NCBI RefSeq assembly: GCF_001613505.1
Contig: NZ_BDCM01000002.1
Span: 62,001 to 126,000 of the forward strand
Length of the DNA stretch: 64,000 nucleotides
Reading direction: 5' to 3'
From: Nocardia mikamii NBRC 108933
GTDB lineage: Bacteria > Actinomycetota > Actinomycetes > Mycobacteriales > Mycobacteriaceae
The notes beneath the pieces were generated by a model. The model made no database searches. It saw nothing but the letters and a program-made list of their open reading frames with translations, and was not told the DNA's origin. Position numbers and translations under genes: made by a program. Positions 44,840 through 53,317 of this stretch are shown one piece after another (the stretch's first letter is position 1; every line of letters begins with the position of its first letter).

Positions 44840-44923
44840 ACGCGGCAGCAGACCGCGGGCACGACGCTCGCACACCGCGTCGCTCCGTTGCGCTCACGCC
44901 CGCCGGTCACCTGCGACGAAATA

Positions 44924-45883
44924 TCAAGCGGTCTCGCGGATTTCGCCCACGACGATCGCCGATGCCGGTTTCGGGGCCGCACCGCAGCTCGCCGGGCGAG
45001 GCGGATAGCCGACGGTCCGCGTGGTGACCAGCCACCGGCGGCCGTCGGCGTGGGTCACCTCCGCCGCGCCGGCGAAGGTCGCCGGATCCGAGATCGGGGT
45101 GTCCGGCTCGACAACGGTCACCGTCAGTTGGTCGAGGGCTGCCGGCACCCGTTCCCGCACCGCGATCTCCGCCACCTGCTCCACCGGAGAAAGGCCGCTT
45201 CGTCCGCGAAACCCGATGAGCGACAACTGGTTGTGCTGCACCTGCGCCACCGCGCGGACGGCATCCGCGCCGTCGACCCGGCCGTAGGTCAACCCCTCGG
45301 GCAGGATCACCATCGCGGGCGCGAATCGGTGCCCACCGGTATGCGAGCACTCCCAGACCCGATCCGGATATTCGGCCGCCAGCCGGGCCGCGATCGGACG
45401 TCCCAGCCGGGCACAACACTGATCGCGCTTACCGTGTGCGCACACCAGGGCCAGCGGATCGGTCACGCGCTCACCGATTCCCGGCGCGGGACCGTTGAGC
45501 GCCTGCAGGTCGATATCGAGAAGCTGTTCCGGATCGGTGACGGTCAGACGTTCGCACCACGAACCCTGCGGCCGGGAGGCGGCGAGCAGAACCGTTCGCT
45601 CACCGGTGAATTCGCCGCGGCCGGGACGCCGGATGAGGGTGGGACGGACTCGCGCGGCCTTGGTCCGTGCGGCCAGTTCGGCGGTGAACTCGGCGCCGAG
45701 AACCGCATCGCCGATCACATCGCGACCCCAGGCGCCGGGTTGTTCGATGCACAGCCAGCCGCTCACCCGGGTCGCGCTGCCCGGCAGGGGAATATCGGCC
45801 GCTGCCGCCGAACACGGCAGCCCATCGACATTCATCGCGGGCGCCTGCGACATGGGTGGTGCGGAACGGGAATCGGCCCCCAT
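44924..45883 (-). CDS. Sucrase/ferredoxin-like (Suc_Fer) protein
   Basis: 319 residues from ATG 45883, two bases after the hydrolase stop. Thioredoxin-like 2Fe-2S ferredoxin fold. Cys-containing blocks are CSAAAADIPLPGSA near the N-terminus, VCAHGKRDQCCARLGRPIAARLAAEYPDRVWECSHTGGHRFAPAMVILPEGLTYGR in the middle, and SCGAAPKP near the C-terminus. These cysteines are the expected cluster ligands. Family members are called sucraseferredoxin-like; the role is unknown, probably electron transfer. The operon pairing with the hydrolase is plausible. Confidence 0.86.
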   Translation of the reverse strand: MGADSRSAPPMSQAPAMNVDGLPCSAAAADIPLPGSATRVSGWLCIEQPGAWGRDVIGDAVLGAEFTAELAARTKAARVRPTLIRRPGRGEFTGERTVLLAASRPQGSWCERLTVTDPEQLLDIDLQALNGPAPGIGERVTDPLALVCAHGKRDQCCARLGRPIAARLAAEYPDRVWECSHTGGHRFAPAMVILPEGLTYGRVDGADAVRAVAQVQHNQLSLIGFRGRSGLSPVEQVAEIAVRERVPAALDQLTVTVVEPDTPISDPATFAGAAEVTHADGRRWLVTTRTVGYPPRPASCGAAPKPASAIVVGEIRETA

Positions 45884-45885
45884 GT

Positions 45886-46710
45886 TCAGTGCTCCAGGAA
45901 CGGCAGCACCACCGCGGCGAATTCCCGATACCGGTCGCGGTGGATGCTGTGCCCGCAGGTGAAGGTTTCGACCCGGCAGTCCGGCACACTGGTGCGGAAG
46001 ATCTCCAACTTCTCCGGATCGACCATGCCGCCGGGACCGCCGCGCAACATCACCGTGGTCGCGGTGATATCCGCGAGTCGCTCCCACCATTCCGGATGCG
46101 GTTTGCGGAACTGCTCGAGCGCCGCAGTGGTCATCGACCGGTCGAAGGCGAGGACCGCGCGCGGGTGACGCAGCAGACTGGTGGTGGCATGCCACAGTTC
46201 CGGCACCGACGGCAGCCGCCGGGTGAGAGTGAGTTGTTCGTCACCGGACCGCAGCGGCAGCGGCTGCTCCTCGAGTACCAGCCGCCGGACCAGCGCCGGC
46301 CGTTCGATGGCCACCCACGAGCAGGCGTATCCACCCAGCGAATGGCCGACCAGATCGACGGTGATCAGTTCCAGCCGATCGCAGAGGTTCAGCAGATCCG
46401 CGCCGAAGTCCTCGAACCGGTAGGAGGCGGTGTGCTCGCTGCGGCCGTGTCCGCGCAGATCGGGAACGATCACCCGGCGACCGGACCGGATCAGCGCGGT
46501 GGCGAAGCGATCCCAGGTGTGGCCGTCGCCACCCATCCCGTGTACCAGCACCACCGGGATCTTCGAGAGCGGATGCGTGGTCGGCGCGCTGCCCGAATCC
46601 CGATAGGCGATCTGCACCCCCGCCAGGGGCACCCGGATGACGTTCGACTCCACGATCAGCCAGGGTACGTCGCCGCGGGCGCCGTCGCCGCAGCGTGTGG
46701 GGCGTTCCAT
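45886..46710 (-). CDS. Alpha/beta hydrolase
   Basis: 274 residues. Hydrolase motifs are PVVLVHGMGGDGHTWDRFATAL, VPDLRGHGRSEH, GHSLGGYACSWVAIERPALVRRLVLEEQP (nucleophile Ser) and a C-terminal His region CGHSIHRDRYREFAAVVLPFLEH. The acid may be in GGMVDPEKLEIF. Substrate unknown. It is 21 bases downstream of imuB on the same strand but unlikely to be part of the SOS response. Confidence 0.9.
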   Translation of the reverse strand: MERPTRCGDGARGDVPWLIVESNVIRVPLAGVQIAYRDSGSAPTTHPLSKIPVVLVHGMGGDGHTWDRFATALIRSGRRVIVPDLRGHGRSEHTASYRFEDFGADLLNLCDRLELITVDLVGHSLGGYACSWVAIERPALVRRLVLEEQPLPLRSGDEQLTLTRRLPSVPELWHATTSLLRHPRAVLAFDRSMTTAALEQFRKPHPEWWERLADITATTVMLRGGPGGMVDPEKLEIFRTSVPDCRVETFTCGHSIHRDRYREFAAVVLPFLEH

Positions 46711-46731
46711 AGCCCGCGCCCGGGGCCGGAG

Positions 46732-48336
46732 CTATTCGTAGAGTCCCTCCACATGCCAGATGTGGTCGTAGCCGAGCAGCAGTAGTGCACGCTCCTCGGT
46801 GTCGAGCAGGATCTGCGCGCGAACGGCGCCGCCGGAATCGCCGGTGGCCCACCAGCGTTCGTCCAGCAGCCAGGGCCCGGCCCAGCCCGCGACCCGCCAC
46901 GACCTACTGCCCCAATGCAGTTCCGCCGGTTCGGCGGTGAACTCGCCACGATCGGTGAGCCAGATCGGGCTGCCGTCGCCGGACTCCAGCCGGACCTCGG
47001 GACGATTGCCCAGCACCACCGCGGGGGCCGGTTGCGGCAGCCGGCCCGGCCACGGCAGGCCGGGGTCGGCGGCGGGGACCAATTCCTCGCCGAAGGTGAT
47101 CAGGGTGACGCGTTCGATGGGTCCGCGGCCGCCGCTGAGGACACCGATCCGCACCGCCTCACCGCCCAGCAGCCCCTGCACCCGGGTCAGGGCACGGCGG
47201 GCGCGTTGATCCTCCTCGCCGACCCCGCCCCAGAGCCCGAGTTGCAGCGCACCGGCCGCCACCACCTCGACCGGCTCCAGGCGCAGCAGGGTGATCGGAG
47301 CGGACGGCGGCGGTTCGGCATCACCCGTCCGCCCGCGTTTCCCGGTGTTCCGGGCGCGATGGGTCAGCCAGCCGTCCAGCTGCCAGCGCACCCGGTCCGC
47401 GGTGGTTTCCGGAGTGAGCGGCTGAGCGCAACGCCAGATCCTCGACAGGGCTTCCCCGGCCGCGGTTTCGGCGTGGACCGCGAGCCGGGTGCAGGCCACC
47501 GAGGCCGCCGCCAGTCGTTCGTGCAGCCGGGTGGCGAGCATGCGACCGGCGAAGGCGGCGGCATCGACCCGCTCGATCGGCGGATCGCACCGGTACTCCA
47601 CCACCAGATCCGGGGCGGGCGGGGCCGCCGAGGGCGGGCGCTCCGGTTCGGCGCGGGCACACCGGTGCGCCCGGATCGCGTCGGCGCCGAAACGGGAGGC
47701 GACCTCGGCGGGCGTGAGGGCCGCGAAATCGCCGATCCGGCGTAAACCCAAGCGATGCAACAGATCCACCAATTCGGCGCGTTCCGGCGGAGTCAGACTC
47801 GGCTCGACGGCCAGCTCGCCCACCGGCAGCGGCGCCAGGAAATTCGCGGCGGCGCCGGGCGCGACGATCTGCGCCCGGCGCGCGGCGATCACCGCGGCCG
47901 ACAGTTCGTCGGCGATGCCGATGCGGCATTCCACACCGAGTGCGGCGACCGCGTCGACCAGGCGTTCGGCGGCCTCCTCCTCGGAACCGAAGTAGCGGGC
48001 GGCGCCGCGAGCCGCGAGTACCAGCAGGCCGGGCCGCAAGACCTCCACCCCCGGCACCGTCGCGTCCACGGCCGTCGCCACCGGTTCGAACAGGCGCGCG
48101 TCGCGGTCCGGATCCGCCTGCGCCACATGGAGGTCCGGGCATCGCGACTGCGCCTCACGCCTGGTCAGACCGCGCCGCACTCCCGCGTCGCGAGCCACCG
48201 CCGAACAGGCCACCACCCGATTCGCGTGCAGCACCACCACCGGCCGCAGCGGTGAGAGATCGGCCACGGCGGCGGCCGCGGCGGCCGGCCAGTCCGGACA
48301 CCACACCGCCAGTACGCGAAATCCGGGGCGTTTCAT
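46732..48336 (-). CDS. imuB: ImuB, catalytically inactive Y-family polymerase
   Basis: 534 residues from ATG 48336 (GGGGAG upstream; the adjacent GTG 48339 is an alternative). ImuB bridges DnaE2, ImuA' and the beta clamp in SOS mutagenesis. The Y-family start is degenerate (VLAVWCPDWPAAAAA where active enzymes have an acidic catalytic motif), as in other ImuB proteins. The clamp-binding motif QLGLWG (in GALQLGLWGGVGEEDQ) lies in the C-terminal half, and the ending LLLLGYDHIWHVEGLYE is family-typical. A 23-base duplication separates it from imuA'. Confidence 0.93.
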   Translation of the reverse strand: MKRPGFRVLAVWCPDWPAAAAAAVADLSPLRPVVVLHANRVVACSAVARDAGVRRGLTRREAQSRCPDLHVAQADPDRDARLFEPVATAVDATVPGVEVLRPGLLVLAARGAARYFGSEEEAAERLVDAVAALGVECRIGIADELSAAVIAARRAQIVAPGAAANFLAPLPVGELAVEPSLTPPERAELVDLLHRLGLRRIGDFAALTPAEVASRFGADAIRAHRCARAEPERPPSAAPPAPDLVVEYRCDPPIERVDAAAFAGRMLATRLHERLAAASVACTRLAVHAETAAGEALSRIWRCAQPLTPETTADRVRWQLDGWLTHRARNTGKRGRTGDAEPPPSAPITLLRLEPVEVVAAGALQLGLWGGVGEEDQRARRALTRVQGLLGGEAVRIGVLSGGRGPIERVTLITFGEELVPAADPGLPWPGRLPQPAPAVVLGNRPEVRLESGDGSPIWLTDRGEFTAEPAELHWGSRSWRVAGWAGPWLLDERWWATGDSGGAVRAQILLDTEERALLLLGYDHIWHVEGLYE

Positions 48337-48358
48337 CACGCTCCCCTGCCGCGTTTCA

Positions 48359-49090
48359 TCACGCACCCACGGCCGACAGTGACGTCGGCGGCGAATCCGA
48401 TTCCGGGACAAGCCATTCGACCCGGCCGTCGCGCGGGCACAGATCGAGGGTGCCGGTGCGTTCCGGTGCGGACCGGCCGCGCACACAGACGTCCAGACGC
48501 ACCGACCGCAGCCGGCCGCGGCCACGCCCCAGACCTGAATAGCCCGCGACCCGGGTGTCGATCCGCAGCATCGGGCCGCTCCAGGCGCCGCCGGTCACCA
48601 CGAGCGTGGAGCCCTTGCTGCGGGCGCGGGCGGCGAGAATTCGAGTCCGGCTGGGCGGCACCGACATACCGGCCAGGCCGACCACCACCAGATCCAAACC
48701 ATCCAGCAACACTGCGGCGACCTCCACCGGGTCCGGGCCGGGCTCGGTCACCACGGCCAGCCGGCCCAGATCGGCGCCCATCTCCGCCGCGGCGAGCAAC
48801 CCGAGCCGCGGCAAACCGATCGCCGCGGCGTAACCACCACCACCGGTCACCGCGGCCAGCAGGCCGGTCAACAGCGATCCCGCACCCGAATAGGCCACCA
48901 CCGACCCCTTCGGCACCCCACCATCGGGCAGGAGCCCGGCCAGGGCGGGCGGCACGGGAAGCAGCTCTCTGCGCAGTTCAGCGGCGGTCGGCGGGCGTTC
49001 CACGACCTCGACCCCACGGGCCGGAACCGCAGCCATCCGCCGCCGCAGCTCCGCCAGCTGCACGGCTCGCGCCTCACCAGCCGAACCCAT
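48359..49090 (-). CDS. imuA': ImuA' SOS mutagenesis accessory protein
   Basis: 243 residues from ATG 49090 (GTG 49102 also possible; a TAG just upstream of 49102 blocks any longer start). RecA-like fold without clear Walker A: ELLPVPPALAGLLPDGGVPKGSVVAYSGAGSLLTGLLAAVTGGGGYAAAIGLPRLGLLAAAEMGADLGRLAVVTEPG. It helps load or regulate DnaE2 with ImuB. An SOS box is at 49268-49283, so the transcript probably has a leader of about 150 bases. The gene is followed directly by imuB. Confidence 0.88.
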   Translation of the reverse strand: MGSAGEARAVQLAELRRRMAAVPARGVEVVERPPTAAELRRELLPVPPALAGLLPDGGVPKGSVVAYSGAGSLLTGLLAAVTGGGGYAAAIGLPRLGLLAAAEMGADLGRLAVVTEPGPDPVEVAAVLLDGLDLVVVGLAGMSVPPSRTRILAARARSKGSTLVVTGGAWSGPMLRIDTRVAGYSGLGRGRGRLRSVRLDVCVRGRSAPERTGTLDLCPRDGRVEWLVPESDSPPTSLSAVGA

Positions 49091-49267
49091 CTCGCCGACC
49101 ACCTATCTCTCACCGAACGGACTCCACCGCACTCGATGCACCACGCCGCCGCATCGGCTACCTTCCACTCCTCCTCCGCCTCGCCCGCCGCGCCGGAGCC
49201 CGCCTCCCGCGACAGCACCCGGAAGCATCGCCGCGAGGTGCAGCACCGATTCAGCTATCGATCTTAA

Positions 49268-49283
49268 TCGAATATACGTTCGA
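49268..49283. promoter_or_regulatory. LexA (SOS) box upstream of imuA'-imuB
   Basis: TCGAATATACGTTCGA, identical to the box before dnaE2. It is ~165-180 bases upstream of the imuA' start and also ~210 bases upstream of the divergent Ser/Thr kinase; the interval otherwise holds no gene. Confidence 0.82.
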
Positions 49284-49483
49284 TCCGGTGACAGTAGAAC
49301 CTTCCGACCGGTCTCCGTCAAGCCACACCGGCCCACGTGTCACATCAGCCTCAGTGCGACTGTTCCGTCACCGGTCGCGGCTGTTGTCCACGCCACCCGT
49401 CAGTGGCATCCGACCGCCTGCCCGCCGGGCTGTGACCGCCGCCGACCCCGGTCCGAAGCAGGCCGGTCGCCCTGGTTTTCGGC

Positions 49484-49489
49484 TATCCT
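49484..49489 (+). promoter_or_regulatory. -10 element for leaderless Ser/Thr kinase
   Basis: TATCCT is followed by six bases and then the GTG start at 49496. Confidence 0.5.
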
Positions 49490-49495
49490 CGCGCC

Positions 49496-50641
49496 GTGAC
49501 CGAACGCGCCCGCCCCATCGTCGGCCCCGACTATCTCGTCGCCGGCCGTTACCGCCTGCAGTCCAAACTCGGAGGCGGCGGTATGGGTGCGGTATGGCTC
49601 GCCACCGACCGGCTGCTCAACCGCGAAGTCGCCATCAAACAGGTGCTCACCACCGCGGGACTCAGCGAGGCCGAGGCGACCGAGGTGCGCAACCGGATCG
49701 TGCACGAGGGCCGCGTCGCGGCCAAGCTCTCGCACGAGCACGCCATCGCCGTCTACGACGTGGTGCTCGAGGCGGGCGAACCATGGCTGGTGATGGAGTA
49801 TCTGCCCTCGCGCAGCGTCGCCAAGGCGCTCGCGCTGGCCGACACCCTCTCCCCCATCGAGGTCGCGCAGATCGGTGCGCAGGTGGCCGATGCGCTGGCC
49901 GCCGCCCATGCCGCCGGGATCGTGCATCGCGATATCAAACCGGGCAATATCCTCGTCGCCGATCGAGGCTCCGACGTGGGGATGGCCAAACTCAGCGACT
50001 TCGGTATCTCCAGTGCCGGTGAGGCTTTCGACGAACCCGAGGACGTGATCACCGGCACCCCCTCCTATCTGCCGCCGGAGGTGGCGCGCGGCGCTCAGCC
50101 GGGCCCGGCCAGCGACGTATTCTCCCTCGGCGCAACGCTGTACACCGCGATCGAGGGACATCCGCCGTACGGATTCGACGACGACAACGACGTCATCGTC
50201 ACGCGCGCGGCGATGGCGCAGATCATTCCGCCCACTCGCAGCGGGCCGCTCACTCAGGTGCTGCTGCACATGATGGAACCGGCGCCGCAGCGCCGCCCCA
50301 CCATGGCCGAGGCGCGCGAGGAAATCCTCACCGCCGCATTCGGTCCCGGCACCGGGCCCTATATCCTCGGCGCTCCGATCCGCACCGACGACGGCACGAT
50401 TCCGGCCTGGGCCGCCCGCAATTCGGCAGCCGGACTGCGCAGTCCGCACTCCGCGCCGCTGCCCCGTCCGCCGCGGGTCGCCGCGACCGGTGCCGTTGCG
50501 CAGCAACCGAAATTGGGGAAATCGAAGCTCGTCGACATCGACTTCACGAAGTTCGGGCCCAATGCGGCGCCGCTCGCGATCGCGGTGGGCCTGCTGATCG
50601 GACTGCTCATCCTGATCGTGGTGCTCGTCGCCGCGATGTAG
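49496..50641 (+). CDS. Membrane-anchored Ser/Thr protein kinase
   Basis: 381 residues from GTG 49496. Hanks-type kinase with all key residues: Gly loop LGGGGMGAVWLA (25-36), Lys48 in VAIKQV, HRD144-146 in GIVHRDIKPGNIL, DFG168-170, and PPE in SYLPPEVARG. The kinase domain ends near residue 275; a Pro/Arg-rich linker (~280-340) leads to one membrane segment at the C-terminus (~355-379) with no extracellular domain. So there is no PASTA or other sensor. The response regulator gene follows convergently. Confidence 0.95.
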   Translation: MTERARPIVGPDYLVAGRYRLQSKLGGGGMGAVWLATDRLLNREVAIKQVLTTAGLSEAEATEVRNRIVHEGRVAAKLSHEHAIAVYDVVLEAGEPWLVMEYLPSRSVAKALALADTLSPIEVAQIGAQVADALAAAHAAGIVHRDIKPGNILVADRGSDVGMAKLSDFGISSAGEAFDEPEDVITGTPSYLPPEVARGAQPGPASDVFSLGATLYTAIEGHPPYGFDDDNDVIVTRAAMAQIIPPTRSGPLTQVLLHMMEPAPQRRPTMAEAREEILTAAFGPGTGPYILGAPIRTDDGTIPAWAARNSAAGLRSPHSAPLPRPPRVAATGAVAQQPKLGKSKLVDIDFTKFGPNAAPLAIAVGLLIGLLILIVVLVAAM

Positions 50642-50648
50642 GCGCGAC

Positions 50649-51317
50649 TCAGTCGATGCGCCGGCGGTGCGCCCAGCGAGTCAGCGCATTGCGGTTGGAC
50701 TGCTGGGTTTTTCGCAACACGTTGGAGGCGTGGGTTTCCACGGTCTTCACCGAGATGAACAGCGTTTCGGCGATTTCGCGATAGGTATAGCCGCGGGCCA
50801 GCAGGCGCAGCACCTCCAGTTCGCGCGGGGTCAGCGAATCCAGTTCCGGGTCCAGCGGGGGTTCGGGAGCCGGTGAGCGCCCCGTGAACGAGTCCAGCAC
50901 GAAACCGGCCAGCCGCGGACTGAACACCGCGTCGCCGCCCGCGACACGCCGAATGCCTTCGGCCAGTTCGGAACCGGAGATGGTCTTGGTGACGTAACCG
51001 CGCGCGCCCGCACGGATCACCGCGATCACATCCTCGGCGGCGTCGGAGACGCTCAGTGCCAGGCATACCGGGCCGTTACCCGACGCCGAACCGTTCGGAC
51101 GGTCGTCGATGCCCTGCAGTACCGCCACACCCCCACCGTCGGGCATGTGCACATCCAGCAGCACCACGTCGGGTCGCGCGGCGTCGATCCCGGCCACGGC
51201 CTCGGCGACGGTACCCGCCTCGCCGACGACATCCATATCGGCTTCGCGGCTCAACTCCGCCCGCACCCCCGACCGGAACACCGCGTGGTCGTCGACCAGA
51301 AAAACCCGGATCGTCAC
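50649..51317 (-). CDS. NarL/LuxR-type response regulator
   Basis: 222 residues from GTG 51317 (GAGGAG upstream). Receiver domain with phospho-acceptor D55 (VVLLDVHMPDGG), acidic pocket LVDDHAVFRSGV, switch residues SV and K near GYVTKTISG. Then LuxR HTH: LTPRELEVLRLLARGYTYREIAETLFISVKTVETHASNVLRKTQQ. It lies just downstream of the PspC-type sensor kinase and is its evident partner. Confidence 0.93.
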   Translation of the reverse strand: MTIRVFLVDDHAVFRSGVRAELSREADMDVVGEAGTVAEAVAGIDAARPDVVLLDVHMPDGGGVAVLQGIDDRPNGSASGNGPVCLALSVSDAAEDVIAVIRAGARGYVTKTISGSELAEGIRRVAGGDAVFSPRLAGFVLDSFTGRSPAPEPPLDPELDSLTPRELEVLRLLARGYTYREIAETLFISVKTVETHASNVLRKTQQSNRNALTRWAHRRRID

Positions 51318-51464
51318 AGTTCTCCTCACCTCGAGCCGGCCCGCTGCCGGGCGCGGCGGCGCCACTCATCGGTACCACATCGGTGGTCGGGGTGCTCGGC
51401 ACCGGCATCGAGGACGGCGGCATCACCGTCCGTCCGAATTCTGTTCACTCCGCAGGTGCGCCCG

Positions 51465-52979
51465 CTAGCGCGACCGGCGGGGGCCGGTCTCCGCGGTCTC
51501 CCCTCGCGGTCCCCCGGTCTCGGCCTGCCGTGCCTCGTCGTGCTGTGCCTCGTCGTGCTGTGTCTCGGCCTGCTGTGCCTGGTCCTGCGCATCGCCGACC
51601 CGGTCCGCGTCGCCGGATGCGGGCATCTCGGTCTCGGCGCCGTCGAACCCGCCGGTTTCGCCCGGACCTTCGGAATCCTTGCGGGGCATCATGATTCGCA
51701 CCTCGGTGCCGCGGCCGGGCGCGGTCTGCACCTCCACGGTGCCGCCACGGCGTTCGATCCGGGCGTGAATGGATTTCGCCAGCCCCTGCCGGTCCGCCGG
51801 AACCGCGGCCGGATCGAAACCGGTGCCGCGATCGCGCACGAAGATACTGACCTGATGCGGTTCCACCTCGGCGAAGACGTCGATGGTAGGCACACCGGCA
51901 TGTTTGGCGGCGTTGACCAGCGCCTCGCGGGTGGCGCCGAGCAGAGCGGTGAAATGTTCCTTCGGCAGGCCGAATCCGGTGTCGCCGACATCCATCGAGA
52001 CGTCGCCCACGGTCACCGGAGTGACCTGAACCCCGTGCTGGTCCTCCACCTCACCGGCGATCGTGCGCAGGGCGGCGGCCAGGCTCGACTGCGCGGGCAT
52101 GGAATCCTCGAACAACCACTTCCGCAGTTCCCGCTCCTGGCTGCGGGCCAGCCGGGCGACCTCCTGCGGGTCGTCGGCCTGCCGCTGGATCAGCGCCAGG
52201 GTCTGCAGTACCGAATCGTGCAGATGTGAGGCGATCTCCTCGCGTTCCTCGTTGCGGATGCGGGCCGCGCGTTCGGCATTGAGGGCGCGCATCATGCGAA
52301 GCCACAGCGGCACCGTCAACAGGCCGACACCGATCAGGGTGACCGCGACCGCGATCAGTGCCGACCCCAGCGAACTCAGGTCGATGCGGGCCAGCACCAC
52401 CACGCCCAGCCCGACCACGATGAGCGTCGCCCCGGCCAGGATGCGCGTCCAGGTGAGCACGGTCGGCCGGGCGGGCAGACCCAGAATGGAACGCGGCCCC
52501 TCGGCATCGAATTCGCGCCACACCAGCGCGGCACCGACGGCGACCACGATGATCGGCGCCACGACTCGCGCCGCGGTCCCGTTGAACAGCCACGCCATCG
52601 AGACCGACAGCGCCAGCCCGAGCAGCACCAGCCCGACGGCCTGCCGCCGCTCGGATGCCGTGGGCGGCGGCCCGTCCGCACCGGAGGAGGTGAAGATCCA
52701 CAGCAACCCGTAGGCCACGATCCCCGCCCCCATCAAGGCCGACAGCAGGACGAACGCCATCCGCACCTTGAAGACGTCGACACCCAGATGGTCGGCGATA
52801 CCGCCCGCGACCCCACCGACGACCCGCCCACCGGATCGCCGCAGCAACCGCGGCTGCGCGAGGACCGGATCGGCGCCCCGGCCGTCCGGTCCGAGACCGT
52901 CCACACCGGCGCGAGGTTCGAACCCCACGCGACCGTCGAACCCCGAACGCGCGTCGAATGCGGGCATGGAGGGGTACAT
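51465..52979 (-). CDS. PspC-domain sensor histidine kinase (NarL/DesK-like)
   Basis: 504 residues from ATG 52979; the longer frame to 53288 is not supported. PspC domain at the N-terminus (RRSGGRVVGGVAGGIADHLGVDVFKVRMAFVLLSALMGAGIVAYGLLWIF), then about five membrane segments and an HisKA_3 dimerisation helix with the phospho-His in EREEIASHLHDSVLQTLALIQRQ. The HATPase_c domain has FVRDRGTGFDP and GRGTEVRIMMPRK. The C-terminal ~60 residues are acidic Gln/Glu/Thr repeats. It probably senses membrane stress and drives the downstream regulator. Confidence 0.92.
   Translation of the reverse strand: MYPSMPAFDARSGFDGRVGFEPRAGVDGLGPDGRGADPVLAQPRLLRRSGGRVVGGVAGGIADHLGVDVFKVRMAFVLLSALMGAGIVAYGLLWIFTSSGADGPPPTASERRQAVGLVLLGLALSVSMAWLFNGTAARVVAPIIVVAVGAALVWREFDAEGPRSILGLPARPTVLTWTRILAGATLIVVGLGVVVLARIDLSSLGSALIAVAVTLIGVGLLTVPLWLRMMRALNAERAARIRNEEREEIASHLHDSVLQTLALIQRQADDPQEVARLARSQERELRKWLFEDSMPAQSSLAAALRTIAGEVEDQHGVQVTPVTVGDVSMDVGDTGFGLPKEHFTALLGATREALVNAAKHAGVPTIDVFAEVEPHQVSIFVRDRGTGFDPAAVPADRQGLAKSIHARIERRGGTVEVQTAPGRGTEVRIMMPRKDSEGPGETGGFDGAETEMPASGDADRVGDAQDQAQQAETQHDEAQHDEARQAETGGPRGETAETGPRRSR
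51516..51590. repeat. Five tandem 15-bp units in the sensor kinase C-terminus
   Basis: Units at 51531-51545 and 51546-51560 are identical (TGCCTCGTCGTGCTG); 51516-51530, 51561-51575 and 51576-51590 are variants. On the coding strand they give Gln/Ala/Glu/Asp/His-rich pentads. Length variation between strains is likely. Confidence 0.7.
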
Positions 52980-53317
52980 GCCTTCGATCCTGGCACGTCC
53001 CCCCGACAACCGACCATCGGGAGATACCCGGATTCCCGATCTCGGGGTGCCGGCGGCGCCGTGCCGGAACCGCCGTCTCATCGACGGGAACGGCGCCGTC
53101 TTCGCGGATCCGACCCTGCTCTGAGTGGCGTATCCGGGACCGTGAAATATCGCGGCGGACCGGCGCACCGTCCAGCCCTGCACGACGATCAATGCCGTCA
53201 CTTCCGGCGACAGCGGGACCGGCATGCTCCTGGGCGATCCCATCAAGATGTAGTTCAGGTTCGTTTTCAGGGTGAACCCCGATGCCATTCGATACTGCTC
53301 ACGGCCACCATTGAGCT
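52980..53317. other. Divergent promoter region of the PspC genes
   Basis: About 340 bases between the sensor kinase and the PspC membrane protein. No coding-like ORF was found. It should carry promoters for both directions, possibly the binding sites of the response regulator; no clear palindrome was seen. Confidence 0.5.

Noticed and set aside
48379..50022. 547-codon plus-strand ORF spanning imuA' and the kinase start
   Set aside because: It runs across two opposite-strand genes and the SOS box; Arg/Pro-rich, no domain.
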